DNA from: Ricinus communis
Lineage: Eukaryota; Streptophyta; Magnoliopsida; Malpighiales; Euphorbiaceae
Length of the DNA stretch: 64,000 bases
Assembly: GCF_019578655.1 (NCBI RefSeq)
Contig: NC_063256.1
Coordinates: 558,001-622,000 of the forward strand
Direction of reading: 5' to 3'
Below the pieces are notes generated by a model that was not told where the DNA came from, did no database searches, and saw only the letters and a list, made by a program, of their open reading frames with translations. Positions 12,435 to 23,678 of this stretch are shown piece by piece. The position numbers were made by a program, and so were the translations under genes. Within the stretch, counting starts at the first letter, position 1. The number at the start of each line of letters is the position of its first letter.

Positions 12435-12500
12435 CACGTGGTTGTCTTATAAATCTTGGAAATCCCTTGGACACCATTACCTGCTGCTACCCAATCATTG
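12435..12500. promoter_or_regulatory. G-box plus CAATCATTG module A
   Basis: CACGTG at 12435-12440 (GTCACGTGG) is followed at 12492-12500 by CAATCATTG, the exact pseudopalindrome bound by HD-Zip II dimers. It is the simplest of three modules with this order of sites in the HAT3 upstream region. Confidence 0.5.
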
Positions 12501-12884
12501 AGCCATGACCAGTTGTATTCACCCCCTATTTTGTCCTATTTTGACCTTTTTAAAACAACAAAAGTAGATTGTTAATCATCTCAGTCCCGAAATAATACCT
12601 GTAATCCGGTTTCAAATTCACAAGCTAAAACCTTTTTGTTTCAATCAAAATCTGTAAAATTACTTTTAAATAAAAAGAGATAATAAATGGGTAAATTTTC
12701 AAGAAAAAAAATAATTTATAACATATGCGTTATTATTACTAGAGTTCATATTTCATTGGGAAAAAATGAAAAAGGAAAAAAGTAGTGGAATTTATGCAGA
12801 TTGGGAATATTTGTGTGGGTTAGATGAGGAGAGTGCAAAGTTGGGTCCAAGGGACGGATTGGAAAGACATAAAGGCCAAGAGGT

Positions 12885-13022
12885 CACGTGGGATACCTGC
12901 ACGAATTCACGTGTAATTACATGTGAGGGTTGGCCCACGTGGCTACACGTGGTCCCATGTCAACACTCGTGCATGTCATTCTGTCTCTTGACAACCAGAC
13001 ACGCACTTCTCTACAATCATTG
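12885..13022. promoter_or_regulatory. G-box cluster plus CAATCATTG module B
   Basis: Four CACGTG palindromes (12885, 12908, 12936, 12946) lie within 67 bp. They are followed by TGTCATTCTGTCTCTTG (12974-12990), CAGACAC (12996-13002) and CAATCATTGGATA (from 13014). The same string of landmarks recurs in module D. G-boxes are bound by bHLH (PIF type) and bZIP factors; CAATCATTG is an HD-Zip II site. Function is inferred from motif identity and repetition. Confidence 0.55.
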
Positions 13023-13463
13023 GATACTCTCTATTTTCTTCCTCCTCCTCCTCAACCCACTCGCAATACACGCTCCTTTGCCCTTTCTTTCTAACACGCT
13101 ATTTATTTCATTTATCTACATTTTACAGGGGGAATGCATCTAACAATTAAAATTGATGTCATGTCACCTATAATATAAATAGATTCTTTAAATGGAAACA
13201 GAAACTATAGAAAATCAAATAATTTTCTTATATGCTTTTGTCATTAGAACATAAAGAAAGGGTAAGTTTGACTCATTACTGTAGTTAATAAGGCCATTGT
13301 AATTAGTAATGAATCACTTTATAAAACAATAATTCTTTGAAATAAACAATATTATTTATTTCAAGTGATTATCAATTAACATGTAAATCTTTTTTTTAAT
13401 GTAAGTAACTGATACGACAGGAATGAAAACTCCTCGGTGGGTTGATGATTGAGTTTCGTTCCC

Positions 13464-13490
13464 CACGTGTGTGGGTAGCTGTCCCACGTG
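13464..13490. promoter_or_regulatory. paired G-boxes, module C
   Basis: Two CACGTG palindromes (13464-13469 and 13485-13490) are spaced 21 bp apart start to start, about two helical turns, and both sit in a CCCACGTGT context. No CAATCATTG follows here. Confidence 0.5.
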
Positions 13491-14850
13491 TTCTCCTCCA
13501 ATTAAGGAATCCATCAGCCGACAATCCTCGTCATCTCTCTTTGTTACCTTATCACTAATTCTCTATTTTTCCAAATGGTGTGGTCCGTACTATACTATAC
13601 TATAGGTGTTTTTATGGTATGACTTGCATGTGACTAGTTGTTCCTGTTCCATTTTTTTCTCGTGTGTCGCCACCACTGGCCAAGTTGCGTCCATAATGAA
13701 TTTTCCCACTCTGAAACCATACAACACATCCACTATGGTAAAGGAAGTTTCTGTGACATGATAGCATATATGCATCCATATATAGCTATGCCCAAGTCCA
13801 TCTTGAATTGAAATCAGCACAGCAGCATCACACCTTAATTATCTCTCCTAAAAGAAAAGGAAAAGAGAGGAAACTATAACCTAATAAGGGTATCACTTGG
13901 ATTTGCATGTTAACTTCAATTACAAAGACTTATTAGTTTCTCGGCCATCCCTCAATTATCATTAATGAATTGGAAATTCTAAAACTACTGATAAGCAAGA
14001 AAAAATAATAATTGAAAAGGTGGATCCACTGGGTTTTGTACTAGAATTATTGTGACCGTTAAATTAATTAGAATAGGCATAAAAATGGAGTTGTCATACT
14101 GATCAGATGTATTTAAGATTCGAAACATTAGAAAGTTGATGAGAAAAATGTAATGGATAGCACATTGACATGATGATAAGGGACAGAGATCTCTTGCATC
14201 AGGGAAAGAGCTCAGAAGCATCTCATGCAATATGCTCTTTTTGAAATTGCAACATTTCCCCCTTTTTTCATCTCTCTATACAGAAATCAATTCCCTTTTA
14301 CTCGACTCACTATTGATTTTTCAGCTTTTTGCAATATTCGTATCTGTTGTATATAATATACATATCATACAAATCATTGCTATCTTTTTACTATTTAAAA
14401 ATAAAATTAATTATATTTTATTATAAAATGTTTAATATTTTATATGTTTTATTATTTTAAAATGTTTTCAACTATCTTTTATAAATTTTATAGTCTTTTA
14501 TTATTTTATTAATTAATAAAAAAAATATTATATATATATAATTAGTCATGAACAGAAGTGAAGATAGGATAAAACAATACGAGAAAGAATAAATTTACCT
14601 TTTTTTTTATATATATATATATAAGTTTAAAGAGTCAGGTATAAAGGTTTTGTTCCGTATCAGAAATTGTGAACATTGTTGACAGATAAATGGATAAAAT
14701 ACGGGTCACTTTCGATAAAAGAGAAAAAAGAAAAAGAAGATAATAATATATAACATTTAGAGTATCATAGAAATTGGAAGTGGACGTGAAGTAAGAGGGC
14801 GAGTGGGGGACTGAAGTAGAAAGGAGAAGAATAGAATAGAATAAGAATAT

Positions 14851-15037
14851 CACGTGAGTAGAGGAGAATAAGCGTCAGAGTTCACGTGCAGAGGCATGTT
14901 GCATTTGCCACGTGCTCATTTCTCGCCAAACATATAAGACACGTGGTCCCCCCCCTCCCTCTTTGATTATATAAATATAACTCGCGCGTGTCATCTTGTT
15001 TCTTGCTTTTCAGACACCCAATCTTTTCCAATCATTG
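14851..15037. promoter_or_regulatory. G-box cluster plus CAATCATTG module D
   Basis: Four CACGTG palindromes (14851, 14883, 14909, 14940) are followed by TATATAAATA near 14968, TGTCATCTTGTTTCTTG (14989-15005), CAGACAC (15011-15017) and CAATCATTGGATA (from 15029). Apart from the TATA, order and spacing mirror module B, so the two are diverged copies or share strong constraint. The TATAAATA could mark a plus-strand promoter for an unannotated transcript. Confidence 0.55.
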
Positions 15038-15045
15038 GATATACA

Positions 15046-15890
15046 TTATAAATATTACCCCCTCTGCTTTTTTTCTTTCTTTATCTATTAATATCTTTTC
15101 CTTTTCTATTTCTGCTAGGATTGTACTACTTATTGTAATTTTCCTTTTTTTTTTTTTTTAATTTCACAATGCTGATGTCTGGTTGCAGACTAAATTACAT
15201 CCACCTTCCCTCAACTCTTGGGTGCATACCATCCTCTTTAATTTATAATATTAAACCATTTTATACGAGAAAGAATAAATTCCTAATATTATTTATACAC
15301 GAATTCAAATAAAAAATTAAATAAATTTAGTCCCACTATTGCCTAAGAATTCCTTTTAATAATAAGTAGCAATCTTCAGCTATTTTATTTTAATAAAAAA
15401 TTATGAATCATGCTCTATAATTTTAGGTATAACTTTAATTAATCTATTTATTTTTATCTAAATAGGAAATTCGGAAGATATTGAAGTAAAATCTCAAACT
15501 CTCGTCATGGTGGCAATGGCCACCAATTAGTTTTCTAAGATGAAATGTAATATATGGTCGATGGTGCATATCAAACATTTTTTAATTCTTCAGTACTTCT
15601 TTTATGAGATAGATTATCATTATTAGAAATTATAAGGTGGAATATATGTTTGATGGATTCCTTTTTTTATTTTGGGCCTGGTAGTGTATCGCCCCAAAGC
15701 CCATAGTAGATTCTCGTATCTAAGGGTTTTGACCTCGTTAAACCTTAGAACGGAGGAGAAGCACAGAGACTCTCTCCGTTTCTCTCAGATTTGTTTTGGT
15801 TTTCTGTTTGAATTCAGAGTAATCAATTGCTTTGGCTTTTCATTTTGTAAGTGCGGAACGTTTGAGAGATCTTGAATTTTAGGGTTCAGA
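15046..15890. other. spacer and 5' leader of the AATF-like pseudogene
   Basis: AT-rich spacer up to about 15660. A leader-like, more GC-balanced stretch follows from about 15670, including TTAGGGTT just before the ATG at 15891. That resembles a telo-box (reverse of AACCCTAA), common in promoters and leaders of ribosome-biogenesis genes. No coding frame was recognised. Confidence 0.4.
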
Positions 15891-18800
15891 ATGGGGTCAA
15901 GGAAGCGGTCGAGAAAAACAAGACACATGATAGCGATTTGGAAGACTTTGATGATATGGAAAATGATAATCTAATGGTCGGTAGCTTTTTTTATTTTTTT
16001 ATTTTACGTTAAATATTGTTGAATTGATGATATCAGGATTTTGATTATTCTGGTTTTAACGATGCAGATGGAAGAAGAAATAAATGATGATGATGATGAC
16101 GACGATGGAGGAAGAAGACGGAGAATCAGAGGAAGATTTAGAGAATGATAAAGATGCTGAAATGGAAGACTATGAGAATCTTCGTAATCAAGAGCTGTAA
16201 TAATAGGCTTTTCTCTTTCTGATTGTATGTATCTATGTCTCTCAATTTAAATAGATTTGATAATTAGATGCACAAGGACAGACACATGATCATGGACATG
16301 GTTACTGATCCTTCGGGAATATATTGAAGAATCTCCAACGCCATAAGGACGAAGATCTTCTTAAAGGTCAAGCAGTGAAGAACCAAAAGGTACAGCAACA
16401 ACTTTTCCCTTTTTGTTTTCATTTAATAATTTGTGCATGTTATGGATGCTTGATTCATTTATAGGTGCAAACGATGATAAACTGATGTTTCAATCTTGCT
16501 TAAACGCTCTGTGGGACAAAACTCTTTGAGTTTTGATTCTTGCTTCAAAAAGCATTCAGATTTGATTACCTGATCCAAAAAAAGCTTTGGAATCGCAACT
16601 GGGATTACAGGAGGTACTATGGCTATCATGAGCGTCTCCCTGTGCTGCCTAATCCAGTTCAATTTGTTCTATCTGCTTTTTCAGGCTTTGCTCGAGAAGA
16701 ATCCATCAATTTCTCAATCCTTCAACGGTATATAACAAATTGCTGTCTTTGTTTCAATATTCTGCTGCTTGTGCTTATTGCATTGTTTCTTAATTTCTAG
16801 CTTATGTTAAAAGCTATCTGCTGCCGGAAATCATATTTCTGTTCTCTTCATAAGGTAATTCTGCAAAGAAGCATTCCAAAGATTCTAAGAATTCAGATGC
16901 GGAAACTGAGGAAGAGTGGTCGCATATTTCTCAAATTCATAGAAGGTATTTGTTTTTGCTGCATACTGGTTTTTTCTTTTTTTCTTTTTTTCTTTTGATC
17001 AGTGGGAGGTTTCTATTCTTCTTCTCTATCCCAATGCGGTGATTTTTACATTAGCTTTCCCTTTTATCTTCCATGTGTATTGTTAGATACTTCTTGTTGA
17101 TTGTATCATTTTCCTCCCTTGGTGATCGTGTTTTGTTTTGTAAAAAAATCTAGGGTCCTCTCTAATCTGTTTTTGATGAGCGACTGGTGCAAAATATATC
17201 GCCTATCGTAAATTTTAAATACTACATTGGAAACAAAGTTAGAATTTGTTGATGTTGTAGCTTTCATTTTAATGTGTAATGTATGGATGAAATATGAGGG
17301 GGAACTCCTTGTTTTTTCATCACAACATTTTATTGTGTAGGAAAATTTGTTTAATTGGTGTTCAGTTTCCATTTGTGGAACAAATTTTTCTGGAGCTTTC
17401 TAATTAGATTGAAGTAACTCCCCTCAAATTGTAAGGAAGATAGTAGAGGGGAAATTGACACAGGCATCGGCTTATGCATTTGCTTGCATAGATATGCGAA
17501 TAATGGTTGTTTGATTCAGAAAAGTGACACTTCAAATACTTCTATCTTTGTAGAACAGCTTCTTTCAGAGACAAATCAATTGATAAATGGCAGAGGAAAA
17601 CATGGGTGATAACTGGTGCTGCTGCTATGAAAAGCAAATTGCAAGCTTTTAACCAGGTCCGGTTTTGTATTAAACTGAAATACATTTATAAATGTTATAA
17701 AGAAACTCATAAGGCTTTTCTTTTTCAATCACAGGATATTAGTGAACAAGTTGATTCATATATATGGGATCCTAGTAGAATGACAAAGCAAATGCAGCTA
17801 AGCAGATTAACTGTTGGTGTATTTGGAACTCTTGAGTAATCCGATACTACCTTCTAGTTCATTTTCTGAAATAAAGCAAAATCATGGGATGAGAAGAGAT
17901 TTCTTCAGTAATCTTTTCTTATCCATTTTCTCCTAATCACATTGTACTGATTACTGACATTACTATAGGCAAATTCTTGAGCAGCCAGGAAATAGCAACT
18001 GAGAGGTAATCCAGCCATAAGACTTGGTTAAAAAACTCAAGAAAAACTCATCTAATTTCACCTAGTTTAGGCGTCCTTTAGGGTCATGATCTGAATTACC
18101 CTAAAGGTCATGATCTGAATTTGAGCTTAAATCTACTGTGGGATCAGGGTGGTGTCCGTATTGTATCTTCAGATTTGATGTCCGTTGAATTCTTTTCTTC
18201 TAACATGCATGTGTGTGCTCATATATAGTGCTTTGCAGATGGAGTATCTATATGGAAAAAATATATTGCAACTTTTGTGCACATGATCTCTATGAATTTA
18301 ACAAGACTTAAGCCATTTAACCTCCTGATTAGGAAGCAAACCCTGATGGACACCCTGAACTCCTCGATGATTATGAATTTTATCAACAGTTACTGAAGAA
18401 ATATTTTGAGACGATTGCCCCCTCATCTTCTGGTTAGCCTCTTATCCCACTTTATATTTTTGTTTGTGCGTACTGGGTCATCTGACCTAATATATGTGGC
18501 TAGGGTCCATGGACAATTTAAGTTTTATAATCAGCAATTTTAAGGATGCCGATGAGGATTTGTGATGGCTACAGGGGACTTCATTTGAATTTGCATCTTG
18601 AATTTTCTTGGATTAATTGCTAGGCCTACCATTTTTTTTTGATTCTACCTTATCTCTTGTCCTCATAGACGGCCTTTTATGCTTTGAAAAAATTGCGAAC
18701 TAAGAAGAGAAAGATTGTTGATCAGCGTGCCTACAAGAGTTGCAAGATCAAGTGTGTATATACATATATAGTCACTATCTTGTTTATTTTGTTCATCATT

Positions 18801-18990
18801 TAAACCTACTTTATTTGATTGATTATCATCCTTTTATCTTAAAATTAATGATCTTGCAGGTGTAATAATGTCCATGAGAAGATAGTCAACTTCATGGCTC
18901 CACGGCCCGTGGACATTAAGTTATTTGAAGATTTGTTTGGACTTAAGACACAGCAGCTAACTTCTGCAGTTTTATTATGTAGCAGCTACT
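15891..18990 (+). pseudogene. AATF/Che-1 (Bfr2-type) homologue, unprocessed pseudogene
   Basis: Pieces of an AATF-family protein appear in order across about 3.1 kb with intervening introns. They include DSDLEDFDDMEND (about 15935), an acidic tract (16070-16200), LKNLQRHKDEDLLKGQ (16325), ALWDKTL (16510), FLLQKAF (16540), a Ser/Asp-rich linker (16865), SIDKWQRKTW (17580), QMQLSRLTVGVFGT (17790), PELLDDYEFYQQLLKKYFE (18355), FYALKKLRTKKRKIVDQRA (18670) and NNVHEKIVNFMAPRP (18868). Both the AATF-Che1 and TRAUB domains are represented. Family members act in small-subunit rRNA processing. The copy is broken. The ATG frame dies after about 27 codons while the homologous frame continues shifted. 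The acidic exon shifts frame. An extra T plus a CGA-to-TGA change interrupt the segment near 16530. Retained introns argue for a DNA duplicate, not a retrocopy. Exon limits are approximate. Confidence 0.85.
18075..18121. repeat. 24-bp tandem duplication overlapping a hairpin, inside the pseudogene
   Basis: GGTCATGATCTGAATT occurs at 18082-18097 and 18106-18121 (24-bp period). The first copy lies between CCTTTAGGGT (18075-18084) and ACCCTAAAGG (18098-18107), forming a 10-bp inverted repeat. Confidence 0.8.
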
Positions 18991-19836
18991 TAGTTTTATA
19001 GCAACTAATGATATTAGAGATTCAACCGGGTTAAGATTCAACCGGGTTAAGATTCGAAGAATATCAACCTTTTTTAAAATTTTCGCCTAACAAATTTAAA
19101 CAGTGCTTCTACTTGAGGCCCAGGGATCACTCAGATTAGGAATGAATTGGTACAATCATGTGGTCGTTTGAGAGTAACATTTTCGGCACTGGATAATGAA
19201 CATATGCATTGTCCGGAGCAACTTTAATCAATTTTGGCATTTATCATTACAAGTAAATAGCACTTACGCAATGCCATTTCCCGCGCTCCACTTCCAGAAC
19301 GTTGGCATGCACATGCAAAATCATTTAGATCATCCCAATGCCGTTATAATGTTCCTTTATATTCAAGTTGGTAAGTTCAAAGCCAACTGATAGTTACATT
19401 CCAACCACAATTACTTGGCTTTCAGTATATCTAATGTTTACCGATTAGAAAAGATGTTGACAAATCCAATTTAACCTTCCAAATCAAACATTACACGATA
19501 CTAGGGCATTCATCGAACAAGATCTTGTACATCGTCACCCAACAAAAAGCACAGGTCACGTCCAACTACATGCCTCATCTTTATATCAACATTGATGAAG
19601 AAGGAAACAGTGAGTGCTGTGAATCATTAGGCGGTAGTGAATTTCTACAAGCTCATCTCCGCATACTGAGAAAAGAATTATTAAGAAATCATTATCGAAA
19701 CTCAGCATGGCTATAAATTCCAGGTAGCAGTCACAAAAAGGGAGGGAAAACAAGTCATAACGCTCAATTTAAGTTTCTCCCCTTGACTCTGAATTTCATC
19801 TTGCGATGTATGCCAGACAAGTGGTTGCAGAAATAC
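18991..19836. other. spacer between the AATF pseudogene and the KH gene (tail to tail)
   Basis: It contains a 17-bp-period tandem duplication (ATTCAACCGGGTTAAG twice, about 19020-19052). The stretch near 19450-19830 is the probable 3' UTR of the minus-strand KH gene. No coding frame was recognised. Confidence 0.5.
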
Positions 19837-21751
19837 TTACAGTGACAGTTGAGCTTGACCACCACCAGCTTGTTGTACCAGCTGTGAATAGATGTATTCA
19901 TCTACCCTCTGCTTTGCCAATGCTACCTGTCACACAGTCAAGTATTTCATATAATAATGAAATCCCAATAGTTCCTTCCTAAAAGCCAACAGGCAAAACA
20001 GGCTACGATGGTCTCCAAGCCATAACACTCGAACCAGCATTGACATCGCCAAATTGAATGACTTCTCTGAATTATTATTGTTTCCTCCTAAAAGAAGATG
20101 ATGCAATTTTCTTAGGAATTGAATGTCAGAAACAGGTATGTACAAATACCTGCTGCGCAGTGCCCCCAAATTGTATGTGCCTATGTTTCTTTTCACCTTT
20201 TCCACCATACACCTGCAAAGTGCAAACACACACAAAAGATACTCATCTGCAGGGGACATCATATACGTTGTTGGGATTTTATAATTGCTATGGATTGCTG
20301 CACCGCAACAAATTAATTTGGAGATCATGATTATCCACACACCTTGATCATTGCACCAGATTCGTTTCTGATCCTTGATATGTTGGAGCCGCACCTCCCA
20401 ATCAAGCCACCAACCAATGTCTCCGAGACCATCATCTCCAAGGTTACATAATCAGCTGCAAGATTGGTTGTCCTAAAGATGATGTGGTTATAACACAAAA
20501 TATTAAAACTTGATACAGCCACATAATGTAGCAGTCAGAAGAGATAATTTATGAAATGTTGAATAACCTGAAGTTGGGTCCACGTATGGTTGAGTAGGTC
20601 GAACTGTGGCATAGTTGTACGTAGGACTGATAGAAATCACTTGTTTAGGCGGGTTCTCCCTAAACCACATGATATTGAAGCAAAAGTATAATATTAGCAC
20701 CAGATAACAACATGACTTGAAAGAAAAAGAATAGATACAGAACCTACCTGAGCTGACAACCAATCTCCTCTACAGCTTTCAGCACAACAGGCACATCTCC
20801 TGATATCTGCATATAACGGAAGTTGACAATATTTTTTCTAGTAACACCATAAAAGATACTTTTAATAAAATAGATATTTGATTCCACGAGTCCTACAGCG
20901 AGTCAATAAGCTGACCTGCACGACTCGGTCAGATTCATGAGCAGATGCACAGAGAGGCAACTGATTGGGAGCCAAGACAGTGATGGTGGCACCAGAGGAA
21001 TTCCTTAATTTCTCAATGTTTTGACCAGAAACCCCTATCAAAGAACCAGCCTGGGACCCTGCAATTAATAATCTTATAGTGTTCGCACCCAGATGCCCTG
21101 CACCAACCACTTTGGAGCTCTCTGCCGGACTTTCATCTTCCTGCATATCAAAAAATAAAATCTTCTCAACAAGTACATATTAGTTATATACCATTGATGA
21201 TAGTGATCAATTTATGCAGCTAACCTTTAGAATCAAAGTGGCTATTTTCTTGAGAGCATTCTCAGCATCAGAAACAACGCAATCACTCTCCTTGGAACTT
21301 ATAATTATCACGCGCTCTTCATGACGCTGCATAAAAGAAAAGAAAGAAGAAACACATTCTTCAATAACCAACAAACAAAAACCCTAAGGAACCTAATGAA
21401 ACCAAAATCGGAGAGTACCGCAATGGCATCGGCGATTTTAATGGTAGCTTTAGTTTCTTCTCGAATCTTCTGAATACGACAGCCAACCTTGCCAATAACC
21501 TTCCCGATCTGCCTCGACGGCACTACAATCCTAAAAATGACATCTTGAGCTTTCGCACGTTTCGCTGCCGATCCTTCCGGTTCATCAGCCACGTCAAACT
21601 CATCGCGACGACGCTTGGCTGTAGCTGCATAAATGTCCGGTGGCGGGAAAGAGACCGGTGGCACCGTGTCCATCGGAATTCCGCCGGGCTGGGGCATCAC
21701 TGTTGATGTTGTTTGGGGATAGTATTGCGTGTAAGGGAATGGAAAATACAT
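19837..21751 (-). CDS. three-KH-domain RNA-binding protein (PCBP-like), eight exons
   Basis: Minus-strand exons 21419-21751, 21225-21326, 20916-21140, 20748-20806, 20568-20659, 20343-20455, 20150-20212 and 19837-19926 join into 1077 nt (358 residues), all GT-AG. After a Pro/Tyr-rich N-terminus (MYFPFPYTQYYPQ) and a basic segment (AAKRRRDEF) come KH1 (about residues 70-145, GxxG loop GKVG), KH2 (about 160-235, loop GVSG) and KH3 (in exons 6-8, loop GRCG). The protein ends QLVQQAGGGQAQLSL. Poly(C)-binding-type KH proteins bind C/U-rich RNA and regulate splicing, 3'-end formation or stability. Plant relatives include PEPPER, FLK and HEN4; I cannot assign an exact orthologue. It is divergently arranged with the mTERF gene, with 241 bp between start codons. 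No lesions were seen. Confidence 0.9.
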
Positions 21752-21992
21752 TTTTTTTTAAGAAAAAGAAAAAGCGAATTGTTTAGAAGTCAAAGATAAT
21801 GACTTGAAGCAAGGGTTTTATGATTAATTTTGGCAGCTGACATGAATTTACAACTATGACCTTGATATGTTTTAACTGTTAAAATAAAGAAAAAAGAAAG
21901 GAAACATGGACTTCCATGGCTACCCGAAAAGAAAAAAAGAAAGATCAAATCTCTCCTGGTAAAACCCTAAAAAGAGAAAGAATAGAGCTAAT
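21752..21992. promoter_or_regulatory. bidirectional promoter interval with telo-box
   Basis: The 241 bp between the two divergent start codons must hold both promoters. AAACCCTAA at 21962-21970 is a canonical plant telo-box, 22 bp before the mTERF ATG. Such boxes are frequent in promoters of genes for translation and organelle biogenesis. Confidence 0.6.
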
Positions 21993-23678
21993 ATGACCAT
22001 CTGGAAGTTTTCTCTGCTATGCCGCAATTTCAGTTCTCTTCCACGGCAAAAGCTTTCAAAAATTCCCTCAAAGTACAAGGCTAAAGCCATCCGTGAAGCT
22101 CAGCAAGCTCTCACTGACTACCTCCATTCCACAAGGTCATTGCCTTTCGCTTATGCAGAGCATATCAGCAAGAACTCACTAGTCTCTCTTTCTAATCTCA
22201 TTGCTAACGTTGACTTCTCTGTCTCCGATTTCTCAAGATCCGTGCGTAAGTTCTTAAGGTACCATCCCATCAATGAATTTGAGTTCTTTTATGAAAGTAT
22301 TGGGCTTGATTACAATGAGGTTCGTAATTTTTTACCTTCGAACAAGTTTTTCTTTTCTGAGGATGGGAGTGCTTTGGATGCTGCTTGTGCACTTGCTAGT
22401 TTTGGATTTCCTTGGTACAAGTTAGGGACTTTGTATAAAGAGGACAGTTCCATTTTTAGTAGAGATCCACTGGAGTTAAAGTCTAGGCTTTCTGGGTTTA
22501 AGGAATGTGGGTTTAGTAATACTTCGGTTATTGGTATTTGTCTGGCTTTTCCTCATGTGTTGAGCGGTGATTTGGGTGGTGAAATTGATGCCTTATTTGA
22601 TGATTTGAAAAGGGCTTTTATAGATTTTAATATGGGTAGTTGTGTTCAAGGACATGTGGATGCTTGGTATGATATCTGTTTAAAAATTCGTGTATTTTAT
22701 GATTTGGGTCTTAACAAGGGAAAGGTTGGGGACATTATAGGTAAAAGTAAAACCATTTTTATTGACTGTCCAATAGAAGTTTTGATTAAAAAGACCGAGT
22801 ATTTCTGTAGATTTGGTGTTAGTAAGGTAGATGTTGGTATGTTGCTACTTCAAAAACCGGAACTTTTGTGTTTTGATTTGGAGACTCCCTTGATCTCAGT
22901 CAAGGGAATACTGGAACATTTTGGTTTTAACGTTGAAGAATTAGAAGTTGTCATCCACAAATATCCTCATGTAATGGGCAGAAATAAAATGGCCAATTTA
23001 CCTCATGTGATGAGAGCCATGGATTTGCATTTATGGTTTTTCAATAAAATCAAGGACGGATATCATGAACTGTTGGCTAGTTATGCTTTGAGAGACCCTG
23101 ATGAAGATTTGGATAAAGAATTCAGTGATAGCTTGGAGAGGATCCGAGTTTCAAGAACCCCCACGCATACAATGTCCAAGTTGGATTTTGTACATGGAAT
23201 TGGATTTGGAGAAAATGCTTTAACTGTTAAGGTCTTAACTCATTTGCATGGTAGTAGTAGTGAATTACAGGAGCGCTTTGATTGCCTTCTTCGTTTAGGG
23301 ATTGGGTTCTCAAAGCTTTGTACAATGATAAGAACAATGCCGAAGATCCTGAACCAACAATCCGAAATACTAGAACAGAAAGTGAACTTCCTCTGCCAGG
23401 AAATGGGATCCTCATTACAGGAACTTTATATTTTTCCTGCATTTCTATGTTTTAACTTGGAGAATCGAATTAAGCCCAGATATAGATTCCACATGTGGCT
23501 TACAGAAAAAGGCGTCAGTACACAAACGTACTCCATTTCAAGTATTGTTGCAACCAGTGAAAAGAATTTTGTTGCTCGCTTGTATGGAATTCACCCAGCT
23601 GTTCCAAAACATTGGTTTGAGTTTTTGATGCCCAAAAAACCAACTGGTGTACCAAGTGCAATAAATATAGTGATTTAG
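21993..23678 (+). CDS. mTERF family protein, MTERF18/SHOT1-like, single exon
   Basis: An intronless frame of 561 codons begins MTIWKFSLLCRNFSSLPRQ, a basic, hydroxylated, acid-free N-terminus typical of a mitochondrial presequence. The body contains degenerate mTERF repeats of about 30-35 residues built on LxxLG/FG-hxxxxhxxhxxxxPxhL patterns, for example around FGFPWYKLG, CRFGVSKVDVGMLLLQKP, HFGFNVEELEVVIHKYPHV and LGIGFSKLCTMIRTMPKIL. mTERF proteins bind organelle nucleic acid and affect transcription, splicing or translation. Arabidopsis SHOT1/MTERF18 is mitochondrial and its loss raises heat tolerance. The length, lack of introns and gene order fit MTERF18, but the orthology call is from memory. 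No frame lesion was seen. Confidence 0.88.
   Translation: MTIWKFSLLCRNFSSLPRQKLSKIPSKYKAKAIREAQQALTDYLHSTRSLPFAYAEHISKNSLVSLSNLIANVDFSVSDFSRSVRKFLRYHPINEFEFFYESIGLDYNEVRNFLPSNKFFFSEDGSALDAACALASFGFPWYKLGTLYKEDSSIFSRDPLELKSRLSGFKECGFSNTSVIGICLAFPHVLSGDLGGEIDALFDDLKRAFIDFNMGSCVQGHVDAWYDICLKIRVFYDLGLNKGKVGDIIGKSKTIFIDCPIEVLIKKTEYFCRFGVSKVDVGMLLLQKPELLCFDLETPLISVKGILEHFGFNVEELEVVIHKYPHVMGRNKMANLPHVMRAMDLHLWFFNKIKDGYHELLASYALRDPDEDLDKEFSDSLERIRVSRTPTHTMSKLDFVHGIGFGENALTVKVLTHLHGSSSELQERFDCLLRLGIGFSKLCTMIRTMPKILNQQSEILEQKVNFLCQEMGSSLQELYIFPAFLCFNLENRIKPRYRFHMWLTEKGVSTQTYSISSIVATSEKNFVARLYGIHPAVPKHWFEFLMPKKPTGVPSAINIVI

Noticed and set aside
12766..13143. 125-codon open frame on the plus strand
   Set aside because: It runs through the G-box module, has no recognisable domain and an unlikely composition, and ends in a simple C/T-rich stretch. 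The regulatory reading explains the sequence better.
15891..18990. AATF as a functional gene
   Set aside because: Independent frameshifts and a stop occur in separate conserved exons, so alternative splicing alone would not rescue it.
19930..20394. 154-codon minus-strand frame
   Set aside because: It crosses introns of the KH gene; the spliced KH frame accounts for the conserved segments.
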